Shown here piece by piece: positions 1 to 10,037 of a stretch of 64,000 nucleotides of DNA. The DNA lies in contig CAMQGK010000565.1 in the NCBI GenBank assembly GCA_947000775.1, positions 10,272,001 through 10,336,000 of the forward strand. Reading direction: 5' to 3'. Within the stretch, counting starts at the first letter, position 1. Every line of letters begins with the position of its first letter. The position numbers and the translations under genes are program-made. The DNA comes from Pterois miles. Lineage: Eukaryota; Chordata; Actinopteri; Perciformes; Scorpaenidae. Under the pieces are notes generated by a model. That model saw only the letters and a program-made list of their open reading frames with translations, did not search any database and had not been told where the DNA came from.

Positions 1-159
1 AGAAATGAGAATATCTTATTTTTGTTCACCTGCAGCAGTGGACTAAACCATGTCCCCGTGGGGGGAGGGATGTCTCTGAAAGGCTGTCAAAATATTTATT
101 CAGCCAATTGTGTAGTAATATGATAATAATATACAATTTTAAAACCAGGCCCCCGGGAA

Positions 160-690
160 GAACGTTAAGTAGTGCTACAAACTTACGCAAAATTTTGGCG
201 AGGAAAAACTGTCATGGCCGTTTTCAAAGAGGTCCCTTGACCTCTGACCTCCAGGTGTGTGAATGAAAATGGGTACTATGGGTACCAACGGACCTCCCCT
301 TTACAGACATGCCCACTTTATGATAATCACATGCGGCTTGGGGCAAAAATCATGCAGTTTCTTGCAGTAAAAATGTGTTATTTTTGTCTATTCTAAAAAT
401 GATGTTTTATATTTCTACATACTGGGGTCCAAAAACAGTCTTGAATTATGTAAATTGGATATCAGTGTAAAGCTGAGACTCTTGTGGATTCAATGAGTCC
501 AACTGTATTCATGTATGATGATGTTAGTCCCCGTAGGAGCCATTTCATTGTAGTGAGAACATTTTTTGAAACTTGACCTCTCTGTATAAACTGACCTGTG
601 GTGACCTCTAGGATAATCACAGCCTCATCCCGAATTTCCCTCCGGGGATTAATAAAGGTTCATCTTATCTTATCTTATCTTATCAAACTT
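160..690 (+). repeat. Interspersed repeat ending in a LINE-type 3' tail
   Basis: This non-coding stretch ends at about 632-659 with AATTTCCCTCCGGGGATTAA followed by TAAAGG and then a short (TTATC)n run at 661-683. The same kind of tail (GAATTTCCCC, a GGGA core, TAATAAAGG, then a short simple repeat) recurs at 39.0, 49.0, 58.0, 60.5 and 63.3 kb. It is typical of fish LINE/SINE 3' ends. The left boundary is an estimate. No coding capacity was seen. Confidence 0.6.
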
Positions 691-2227
691 GACAGCCACA
701 AACTAGAGACCTGGAGCATTCAGAGGATGGATGGCTTTATTACCTAGATTGAAAATAGAGGTTTCTGAGCACTTTACACAACACAAGTGTTCGCCAACTA
801 ATTGCCAAAATATGCAATTCCTGCAGAAATCTCCAAATGTCAAAAGTTTTTGATCCCAGCATGGCTTTTTCTGTACTGTTCCTCAAGGTTTTGGTGTCTT
901 GGTGTGGTATTTTGTAGGGATTATTGATCATTTAAATCAATTCTCAAGTTGTAAACTAAATTTAGCTCCAAATCTGTGTAACAAATGGTATCAACCAAAA
1001 AAGTGCAACAGTTTGAGAGCATGGGAGCTTATATCATCATGTCCTACATCCTTATACACTTTCACAGTTTACTTTAGTTAATTAATTAAAAAATACTTCT
1101 TATTAATGAGTAGAATAACTTGACACAATGTGCTGAGCTGTATCTTAACTTAATCTTCAGGTTCCCAGCTGTCACATGATGTTCATCACTTCTATGTCAC
1201 CTGCTATCTGCCCCTAAAGACCCCCGGTCCTCACCCCTTACTTACCCCTTTAAGAAAGAGGGTAGAATGGTAAGGGGTTAACTGGTGAAAATAATCCAAA
1301 AATAAACACAAAGTGAAGCGAAGTAAAAAAGAAGGCTAAAGAACGAGAGAAAAGAAAATGTATAATCTCCATCTTTTCTTAACCTTTGACCTCTGGACCC
1401 TGTGGTTGGTTTACTTTGTAAACGCTGCACTGCGTGGGAGTAGGAAATCATTTTATTGACACCTGCGGTCGGACGCCACTTGCTTACTCGCTCGTTCCCA
1501 CCACCAATTAGCTTTGACCTCGGAGGGGGCGACTAACAAGGTCGTCGGTTATGGATTGCTCTCATATTTAGTTACATAACCCGATCATGAGCTCAGAAGA
1601 TGAATTACGCCACAAACTGTTTCCGACAAGCCTGCTGGATATTAATTTATAAGCTTTTGAGTCATATATTTATGACTGCGGTGAGTTATTAGACAGCAGA
1701 GGAGGAAACATGGAGGAGAATTTAAAAGTGGAGGGAGGAGGACGTGAAGAGATCAGGGAGTTTAACTCGGTCCGTCTCTCTTTGGGTCGTCTGGCTTCAC
1801 TGATCCTGATAACTGGAGTCATGAAGCAGGTGAAAGACGGGGTTATTGTTACTTCCTAGGCAGCGCGGTGCACACACACCATTACACGGAGATGACGGCT
1901 AATGTTTATCACGTACAGCTAAGCCAGAGGTTGAAGCAGCAGCGGTGCTTTTAGCAGGACAGAGACGTGTTACTGTGCTGATACCGATACGAGGATGCAT
2001 GCGGTGAAAGGTGGTTGAGCGTTTGGTCGTTTGGGTCTATGCGGCTGTCAGTGTGTGGAACAGATATTTATTAGTTTCACTGATTATTTATTTATCTATT
2101 GATTTATTGATTTATTTGGATTATTATTTATTAATGTATTTATATTTGACTTTTTATCTGAAAATGACATATGAGAATGACTTTCTTTTCTTCCACCATG
2201 AGGAAGTAGAAGTACCACCGCTAACAC
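691..2227. other. Intergenic stretch, no gene recognised
   Basis: No conserved protein or RNA gene is visible. The only tidy reading frame is 1710-1859 (49 codons, plus strand), which resembles no family I know and was not accepted as a gene. The 1,430-1,760 part is compositionally complex and not obviously repetitive. Confidence 0.5.
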
Positions 2228-2293
2228 CTCCTCCTCCTCCTGCCCCTCCTCTTCCTCCTCCTCCTTTTCCTCTTCATCCTCGTCTCGTCTTCT
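2228..2293. repeat. Imperfect (CTC)n polypyrimidine tract
   Basis: About 65 bases on the plus strand are almost purely C and T, in CTC/TCCT units. Such homopurine-homopyrimidine tracts generate spurious long reading frames on both strands, and those frames are not genes. Confidence 0.85.
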
Positions 2294-4001
2294 AATAGAT
2301 TTGTCTCCGTTGGGAGTTTGAATCTGATGTCTGGTTTCATCCTTTCTGCTCAGACTGTTGGAGCTGATGGACTGTATCCCTCCATCACCTGACCTCTGAC
2401 CTCTGCAGCCGCCCCACTCAATCACCAGCAGCGCTGGGTGGAGGGGTGGAGGGTTGGAGGGATGGAGGTTATAAAAGCATTTATCTGTCAGTCAGTGGTC
2501 TGGACTGTCCTGCTGCTTTAACATCTGAAATAAGATGTGACTGATCCCTCCTGAAACGTCGCTGACGGCAGACCGAGTGCATATTAAAGGGGAATGACAC
2601 CCACTTCATCACTGGAGCAGATTAATAACACAATCCAAGGCTGTAAGTCAATCTTCGGATGATATTGGTTATCAAGCTTTAGATCTTCCCCCTCCAGTCG
2701 TGTCATTAAAGTCAACATGTTATCATCCCACCTCGTCACATATCAGTCGCTTTATTTTTGCCATCAAAACCACTTTAGTCAGGTTAATGACAGAACAACA
2801 TGGTTGGGCTTAAAACTGCTGTGTTTGTACAGCAACAGTGGTCCCCTGGATGAAAGAATGAATTCAATATCCTCTATCTCCCAGCACTATTTATCTGACA
2901 TTTGTTGTTTTTAAATATGTACTTTTAATAAATTGTCTTGACTTTTCATTATTTCATCAAACTTGATTAATCAAAGTTTGAGTCGTCGAGTAGCTTCGGT
3001 GAAAATGATGGCGCAGTATGAATCATACAGAGACCTTCGGATGCCAACTTATATTACGATATATGTAAAGTAATGAACCAATTTATGGGTTGGTGGTTAT
3101 TTACTCTTCAGTTTAAGGAGGCCAGATGAAGGTTTGACAGGCGGCTGAAAGTAGATGATGAAGAGTGGAGGAGGAGGAGGAGGAGGAGGTGAGAGGTGGA
3201 GAACTGACAGAGGAAGTGTTGCACAAATAATAATCAGTGAAGGTCAGTCTGAGGCCGAGCATCTCTCAGCGACTTTTTAAATAATGAAAGAAATGAAAAA
3301 TTGAAAATGAACAATTTGATTATCTTCTCGTCAGCGCCCTCGTTGATGCTCGGAGGACAGGCGGCCTGTTTGCTCTTCATTTCATTACAGACGAGGGGAA
3401 AAAATGAAAGCAGATAAAGTAAGCAGGTCAGCGACTGAATATCGAATAGATGACAGCGGCCGCCGCTTGATTCAGTGATGAGCGGCGTCCTCGCTGGAAG
3501 ATTGTGACCTATGGGTCGGTTATTACATCTGGTGGTCAAGAATTTATGTAGCTTACATTTTGTCTTGTTTCATTTATACACAAAACAGAAATGTACAAAC
3601 CTCAGTTTTCCTGCCGCTGCCAATCATTTAATGACATAAGTACACACACTGTAAAATCAGTCCTGTTGTAAATATTAATAACTTCACCTGGACTGTGGTG
3701 AACGTTTTCATCTGCACGTCCACGCTCCGATTCTGCAGTCGCCAGCAGGAAATCCAGCAGCTGTGTGAGATCCTGATGATTCTCCGTCTTCACTACATCA
3801 TTAGTTTGCTGCCGCAACGTCAGCAGTCGGTAACAGACGGGAGGGAAGGTGGTTTAACAGAAACGATATGAAGAGATTCAAGCAACCATCCTGATAAGAG
3901 CAGCAGTTCTGCTGCAGAAAAGTTCATCCACACAGTGTTTGGGAAAGTTTTGGATCTGTGCATGTTTGAAAAGTGCAGAACTGTTTTTTTGGAAAGGTGT
4001 A

Positions 4002-4004
<3 letters not shown>
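2294..4004. other. Intergenic stretch, no gene recognised
   Basis: Nothing coding is supported. A short (GGA)n run lies at about 3168-3189. The 3,290-3,530 part is complex sequence of unknown role. Confidence 0.45.

Positions 4005-4094
<90 letters not shown>
4005..4094. repeat. (TA)n microsatellite
   Basis: About 45 uninterrupted TA units lie here. The tyrosine-isoleucine-rich translations across it on the minus strand are artefacts. Confidence 0.97.
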
Positions 4095-4096
<2 letters not shown>

Positions 4097-4720
4097 CTGA
4101 AATATTTGTGAAAAATTTGGACAAATTTGGACATTTTTGAAAAATCCCAAAGTTTTGGAAAAATTTGGACATTTTTAAAAGCAAATACCCTTTTTTTTTT
4201 TTTTTTTTTAAAGATCATATATTTTTTGGGACCACGGGGGCAAGTGTTTAAGGAAACCGCAAACCTTTCTGGGGAAAAAGCAGTGAAGAAAATCAGTGAA
4301 GGCATCTTTCATAAGTGAACATGTTTTTGGAAACTTCAAACAAATTTAGACACTTGTGGAAAGTGTCATTTTTTTTGGAAAGCAACAACTTTTTTCAAAG
4401 TAATGCCAAAGTATTTTTTTTTTTTTTATTCTGACCAAAGATCAGGTATTTTTAGAAAGTGAACATGTGTTTGGGAAACAAATTAAGTAAAATTTGAAGA
4501 AAATTTTGGATCATTTTCACAAGACAATTTTTGAAATTGAATATATTTTTAAAAACATCAACCATTTCAGGCTGGTTTCATGTTCGGAGCTATACTTACA
4601 GAAAATAATGCACAGTAATGTGTGTACGTACATCCCACAAAATCTGTGTAATTCACATAATCGCAAACTAGGAAATATAAAGAGCAGCAAACAACATGTA
4701 GGGAAGAGATTGGGGTAGAT
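4095..4720. repeat. Degenerate TTTTTGGAAA-rich repeat with dispersed flank
   Basis: The left part is a degenerate, internally repetitive stretch built on variants of TTTGGACATTTTTGAAAA. From about 4,590 it continues into a block (TATACTTACAGAAAATAATG onward, with AAATATAAAGAGCAGC near 4,673) that recurs in diverged form at 8,170-8,280. The pair marks a dispersed fish repeat. No protein is supported. Confidence 0.6.
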
Positions 4721-6060
4721 GGGTGGGTCAACAATTACCAGACTTTTCACACAGGAGACCAGCGTTCATGTCCCGTGTAAAAAAACAGAAGTCAACATTG
4801 ATTAATCTGTAACTTAATTTACACACTTAAGTTAAGCCACTTCCAAAGTTATTTTAAGCTAAACACACAGTCTTTTCCTAAAATGAACTAAGCAGCTTTG
4901 TTGCCTAATCTTAACTAAGTATTTTTGTTCCCTAAACCTAAGGACGTTGTTTCCTGTGAAGACAGGAGTTTATTTTTTAAAGTCTGTCGGCAGGTAACAA
5001 GCGTGTGTTACTTGACATTTGTAGGAAAAGGAATGAAAAATGAGGAATCATTTTTTTCGTAAGATATCACACAAGTAGTGTGAAAATGCATTGAGCGGTT
5101 ATGTAAAATAAAAACTTTCTGAAGAGCAACATGAAAACATTTTTAGATTTTGGATTTTTTACAGACATTTTCTGGAAAGTGAGATTGTGTTTGCTAGCGA
5201 GGATATTTGCGAGGACATTTTTGGAAAGTTGGGACATTTCGTGCCGTCTTTAATTCTTCAAAAGGCTGTTTCTGGGTTAAAACTTGGTTTCGGGGTTAAA
5301 TGTAGAGCTTAAGGTTTGAATTGTGTGCAGTCTGGTCTGAATCTGTCCCTGTGATGGGAGGGCAAAGCAGCGTGACCTTGTTGCTTGAGGGGATAGCAGT
5401 GGACATTACTCCTAATTGTGCTTTAAACCTGCATCAGTCTCCAGCTCCAGAGACTGATTAGAAAGTGTTGTTTTGTCCTGTGTGTGCGTTTAATGATGCC
5501 ATGCTGGTAAATTCAGTTGTAACAGTTCATACTTTCTGCTTTATAGGGTTATTTTGGTTAAGTGGGGATAGCATGTGCTTTTAACGTAGCGGTGGATTAG
5601 TAACGTGTTATTAGACCTGATGCTGCTGCTAGAACACATCACATACCTCGATTCTGGAACGTAAAGTTTAAATCTGAATCGTACCTGCTGGTGTTTTTAT
5701 TGATTACCTGCCATACAGTCCGTCACCTCCTTGTCAGGTCAACAATAAACAGCCTCCACAGCATAACACCTCGCCTCAGCACTCCGTTGGTGAGGTGGAG
5801 ATGCTGTCATGCTTATAGCCTTGCAGCCATGTGTCACCCGTGGGTGTCAAGTCATGTTATCGGACCATGGGAGGGAGGGTGGCCGATCACACAGCCATCC
5901 GTCACACAGGCGGGTGTTGTTGTTGTGTACGTTGTGTGTTGTTCTCTTAAACTAACACATTTTCATCCTGACTTGACATCACTGTTTCCATCGCAGTAAA
6001 CACATGCTCAATAACACCTCGGTGTCACTTTTCAGTCGCAGCAAACGTGCTTAATGTTGT
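4721..6060. other. Intergenic, diffuse repeat relics
   Basis: No gene is visible. Part of 4,735-5,000 (a CCTAAACCTAAGGACG-type stretch) resembles sequence near 23,290-23,350, which suggests an old interspersed repeat. TTTTTGGAAAGT motifs reappear at about 5,150-5,240. Confidence 0.4.
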
Positions 6061-7100
6061 GAATAGAAATGGAGCAAATGTGATTTAAAAAAAAAAAGTT
6101 ATTTTTTATTTTGTCACTATATCCTGACAGTAGTAGGTGAGAATCGTGAAGTGTCCTCTGGTGCTCCAAACAGCATCTGCAGGATTTCACAGACCGGAGG
6201 AAAAAAAATCAAACTAGGCAGCGCTGATCAAATATGAATCAATTTTCTGTTACTCTAATGTCTATTTCTCTCCTCAGATGTGTTCAGAAACATCTTGTTG
6301 TTACTGTTGAGCTGTAAAATCATGGATGTATAAAGAGAACTGGATCCACTGCTCACTGATGAAAGTTGCTCAGTGACACATGAAGTCAACGGCTAAACCT
6401 CCAGGTCTGGAAACGTACCTGGATCTTACTTACTTCCTACTGGGTCCTGGTTCACATATGTGCAGTAGCGTCCGCTCGGTCACATGATTCGGTCGTGCGG
6501 TCTAAACGTCACGGCTTGTGCTGTCGTCACAGTCTGGGTTTCCATCCAAAAAGAGGAAGGAAATAACTCTGGATTCAGCTATTAGTGTGTTTTACAACTT
6601 TTAGGATCTAATGATTTAGATACGGACTATTAGAGTGTTCGTATTACAGAGTTGATTCACCTCAAAAAAACTTATCGCTTTCTCAGTGTAAGTCTATGGG
6701 AAAAAGTCGGTTTGCGCCCAATGACGTCACGTGATTTACATGGAAGTTGCAGTACCACCGTTGTCCACTACGACCATGTTGGGATCAACGACCGGCGCTC
6801 TTCCTATGAGAAAGTTTGTGACCCAGCAGCCATGGTGAGATCAGTTGAGGAAATACCAAACGCTGCCCACCAGCTGGAGCACAGCCAATAGGAACGCTGT
6901 CCCTCTGTCTCTGAAATGAGCAGATTGGCCAAAGCCTTCCATCACAGGCTAGATTTTTTAAAGCTGGAAAAACAGAGCCACGAGGAGGTGCAGAAGTCTA
7001 GTTTTCTCTCAGAAGACGAATTAGAATATGTTGACATAGTCTCCGTGACGTCACCCATGGTTTCTGAGGAGGCCTTGTGAAGCTCAAAGTGGGCGCGCCG
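6061..7100 (+). repeat. MITE-like repeat, interrupted copy A
   Basis: Two blocks, about 6,140-6,330 and 6,795-6,990, match the 516-bp inverted-repeat element at 15,140-15,655 and the copy at 26,870-27,290. Shared strings include AAACTAGGCAGCGCTGATCA and GAGAAAGTTTGTGACC. Roughly 460 bases of unrelated sequence separate the blocks, so this copy appears to have been interrupted by an insertion. Boundaries are approximate. Confidence 0.6.
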
Positions 7101-7483
7101 ACACAGCGTAACTCCCAGCTAGTCCAAAAATGGGTAAAGAGGTGGATCGTCGGTGGAGCTGAAGGCGGGCCAGGTGACACAGCAAAGCAGGCAGCTAGCA
7201 ACTAGCGACCTGGTACGCCACCCACCCGTCACTCAAAGAGGCTACGCCCTCAATTATGCCAAACTTTTTCATTTCTCAGCACCAGAGGTCGCCGCTTAGT
7301 TTGAACCTTGATCCCTTACAGTCCTACAATCCTGTCGCCTCACACACACTGCTCATATTAACAGTATTTAGCACATCATCTTGTACTTTACAAGTTTATA
7401 TCCTTGTGTATATTAGATTGTATTGTGCAGCATTTTGCATCTCAAGGTGAGAAGGGCCTTTTTTAAAAACATCATTACGATCA

Positions 7484-7485
<2 letters not shown>

Positions 7486-7540
<55 letters not shown>
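7486..7540. repeat. (TC)n microsatellite
   Basis: This is a near-perfect TC dinucleotide run with one TTT interruption near its right end. Confidence 0.95.
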
Positions 7541-7688
7541 GTTTCTTGTCATCTCTTAAAAGTTTATCTAATTAAAAAAGTTTAAAATGCTGAAAAAACT
7601 CACCTTCACTACTCAGCTTGACTCACTGTTTGTCATTTTCTCATTGAATCAGCCGCTTTGCATGTTACCTGCTTAGACTGCAGTTTGT

Positions 7689-7691
<3 letters not shown>

Positions 7692-7721
<30 letters not shown>
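7692..7721. repeat. (CA)n microsatellite
   Basis: About 15 perfect CA units lie roughly 210 bases left of a long TG run. Confidence 0.95.
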
Positions 7722-7723
<2 letters not shown>

Positions 7724-7930
7724 CCAGTAACCTTGTACAAAGATTTATTTTTTGCAAACTCAGTAGCCAATTGTGTCAGAGCTAATTGAAGGTGTGAAAT
7801 ATGCTAATGAGTGTGTGGTGGCTGACAGATATTCAATGTTCATTCCATCATGCAAATGTGGAACAGCTGAATATTTTCCTGCTGTGTTTATGAATCAGCT
7901 GATCAATAAGTCATTTGTCTCCATGCCACA

Positions 7931-7934
<4 letters not shown>

Positions 7935-8006
<72 letters not shown>
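7935..8006. repeat. (TG)n microsatellite
   Basis: About 36 perfect TG units. The cysteine-valine translation across it is an artefact. Confidence 0.97.
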
Positions 8007-8007
<1 letters not shown>

Positions 8008-8159
8008 TTGACAGCTCTGTTAACGGATGACTTTGGCTTTAACACAAACTGACCCACTTACAGTAACAGGTAAAGAAGGACTGAATCCTGATTGGATCCT
8101 GCTGTTTGATTGACAGGTCTTTAAACCCACCCACCAGCTGCACACTGACAGACTGGTCT

Positions 8160-8450
8160 CAGACACTGTTCGTAGTTATACCTACAAAAAGTGATGCACT
8201 GTATTTTGTGTGTATCCCATGAAATCAATTTGTGTTTAATTCACAACTGAAATATAAAGAGTGGCGAACGCTACTAGGAAAGTACAAATACTTTTGGGAA
8301 ACAAGAATATTTTTCGAAAGTAAAGACATTGTTGAAAAATTTAAAGTATTTTTGAAAAATTGTAACAGTTTTTTCGTATGTGTGCATCTTTTTTGGAAAG
8401 TTTGAATATTTGCAAATTTGCAAATTTAATCTTGTGGAAAGTATGATTTT
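8160..8450. repeat. Second copy of the 4.1-4.7 kb dispersed repeat
   Basis: The block at 8,170-8,280 (GTTATACCTACAAAAAGTGA, later AAATATAAAGAGTGGCGAAC) is a diverged copy of 4,590-4,700. It is followed by the same TTTTTGGAAAGT-type degenerate array. The order of the two modules differs between the copies. Confidence 0.55.
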
Positions 8451-8599
8451 TAGGTTTGTTTATTTGGATCAAAAAGGAGGATATATAATTTTGGGCGGCC
8501 TGGAGTGTTTTTTGGGTTTTGTTTGGGTCCCCAGGTTCTCCTGTGTTTTGTTGTGTTTCTGTATAAAATTAATTTTTTATTTTTTGTTTTTTTCTGGTC

Positions 8600-8755
8600 T
8601 GTAGGTGTGCTGTTGCATGAGTGGTCGTCTATTTGTCAGCCCTGTGATAGTCTGGCAAGTGACAACCTGTCCAGGGTTTACCTCGCCTTCGCCCAATGTC
8701 TGCTGGGATCAGCAGCCCCCAAATGGGACAGATTATTGATGGATGGATGATTTAT
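8600..8755 (+). repeat. Old repeat ending in (GATG)n
   Basis: The string CCTGTCCAGGGTTTACCTCG and the terminal ATTGATGGATGGATGA match the diagnostic right end of a very common fish interspersed repeat, recalled from general knowledge. It is non-coding. Confidence 0.55.
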
Positions 8756-9326
8756 CTGAATCTGAAATGTAACCGAAGTTATCAAATCAATGTGCAGAAA
8801 AAAAAGTGGCTCTGAGATGTCATGGAGTAGAAGTAGAAAGTGGCATAAGAAAAGACTCAAGCACAAGTACCTCAAGTTTATACTTTAATTCAGTACTTGA
8901 GTAAATGTACTTAGTTACATTCCACCCCTGTTAAGAGACGCCTTACAGCTCTCACTGCTGTCTTGTCTTTATTGATGCCTCTACTGTCTCCAGCGCTGAT
9001 GGTGCTTATTAAGACATTTTGTGCGGCTCTGTGATTTGTTGATATCGGCACAGATCGACCCCAGCGTCCACTGGCCGGAGGAAGATGAATGGGGCATCAA
9101 AAGTTTGGACAAGTGATTCATTCACACTTTATAGGCAGGCCGAGGCCGAGGCGTCTGGGCTGTGAAACTCAACTGGTTTTGTCCCTGAAGAAAGTTCACG
9201 AGTCGCTCAGCAGTTTAACAGAGCAGAACGCAGTCTGGGTTCTCCAGTTCAGAGGTGAATCGGGACAAGACTTTTATTTATGGTATCTTCCCTCATTCTG
9301 TCCTTTGTCACATGTGAAAGGGACTT
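8756..9326. other. Intergenic, no gene recognised
   Basis: This contains a short fragment (about 8,875-8,930) of the AGTACTTGAGTAAATGTACT repeat family seen more fully at 23.7 and 46.7 kb. Nothing coding is seen. Confidence 0.45.
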
Positions 9327-9680
9327 GTGGGTTAAGAAGATAATGGTATCCTCTACCCCAATGTGCGGCTGGTATGCAAACTGCAGTGGGTCCAGGAAAC
9401 CAGTAAGCAGTGTCCTCAGGTGCTGAAGAACCAGCCTCTCAAATGTCTTTATAATATGTGACATAAGCACCACAGGTCTGTAGTCATTGAGAGCGGTGGG
9501 ACGTCCTTTCTTTGGCACTGGGACGATGCAAGAAGTCTTCCACAGGCTGGGCACCATCAATCTCAAGGAGAAATTAAAGAGGTGCTGGAATACTCCTGCA
9601 AGCTGCCCAGCACACACCTCGAGGACCCTGGGGCTGATGTTGTCTGGGCCATTGGCTTTGTTGATGCAGAATAATAACAA
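9327..9680 (-). mobile_element. Non-LTR retrotransposon reverse-transcriptase fragment
   Basis: The minus-strand translation of about 118 residues contains hallmark N-terminal palm/finger motifs of CR1/L2/Rex1-type LINE reverse transcriptases: NGPDNISPRVLE, PVPKKGRPTALNDYRPV, KTFERLVLQHL and LDPLQFAYQP. The similarity stops after GVEDTIIFLTH, before the catalytic YxDD motif, so this is a truncated and inactive relic. Upstream sequence on the minus strand (9,681-9,720) looks like the same element in another frame. It lies about 360 bases beyond the stop codon of the TRIM gene. Clade assignment within LINEs is uncertain. Confidence 0.85.
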
Positions 9681-10037
9681 TGCAATGATCTTTGGGGATC
9701 TCTTGTTGAGTCTCTAAACTAAAGAGTACAGTCTAGACCAGACCGGGGCATTATACGGCCCACAGGCTGTGGACAGACAGACAAACCAACGCCAATGAAA
9801 ACATAACCTCCTAACCACCTGAGGGCCTTGGCAGTATTAATAAAGGTCTTCCAGTTGTGTGAACAGAGTCCACTGTAGCTTCGTCCTTTGACCATCCACT
9901 GTTTTTTTTCATGGTCCAATTGATGGCAACAAGAAAGAGCAGGGGGAACAGAAGACAGCCCTGTCGTACTTATGTTTTTATATTGTTATTACAATAAATG
10001 ATAGAGAATATTTCTGTTGAAAATGAAATGTTTTTTT
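9681..10037. other. TRIM gene 3' flank
   Basis: This is the immediate downstream flank of the minus-strand TRIM gene and probably includes its 3' UTR. I see no canonical AATAAA on the minus strand. The AT-rich patch near 9,970-10,010 is the only candidate end region. Confidence 0.4.

Noticed and set aside
1710..1859. Neat 49-codon frame starting MEENLKVEGGG
   Set aside because: No recognisable family, no splice or promoter context, and a frame this short is expected by chance.
3820..4305. 161-codon frame with Tyr-Ile repeats
   Set aside because: It is created by translation of the (TA)n microsatellite.
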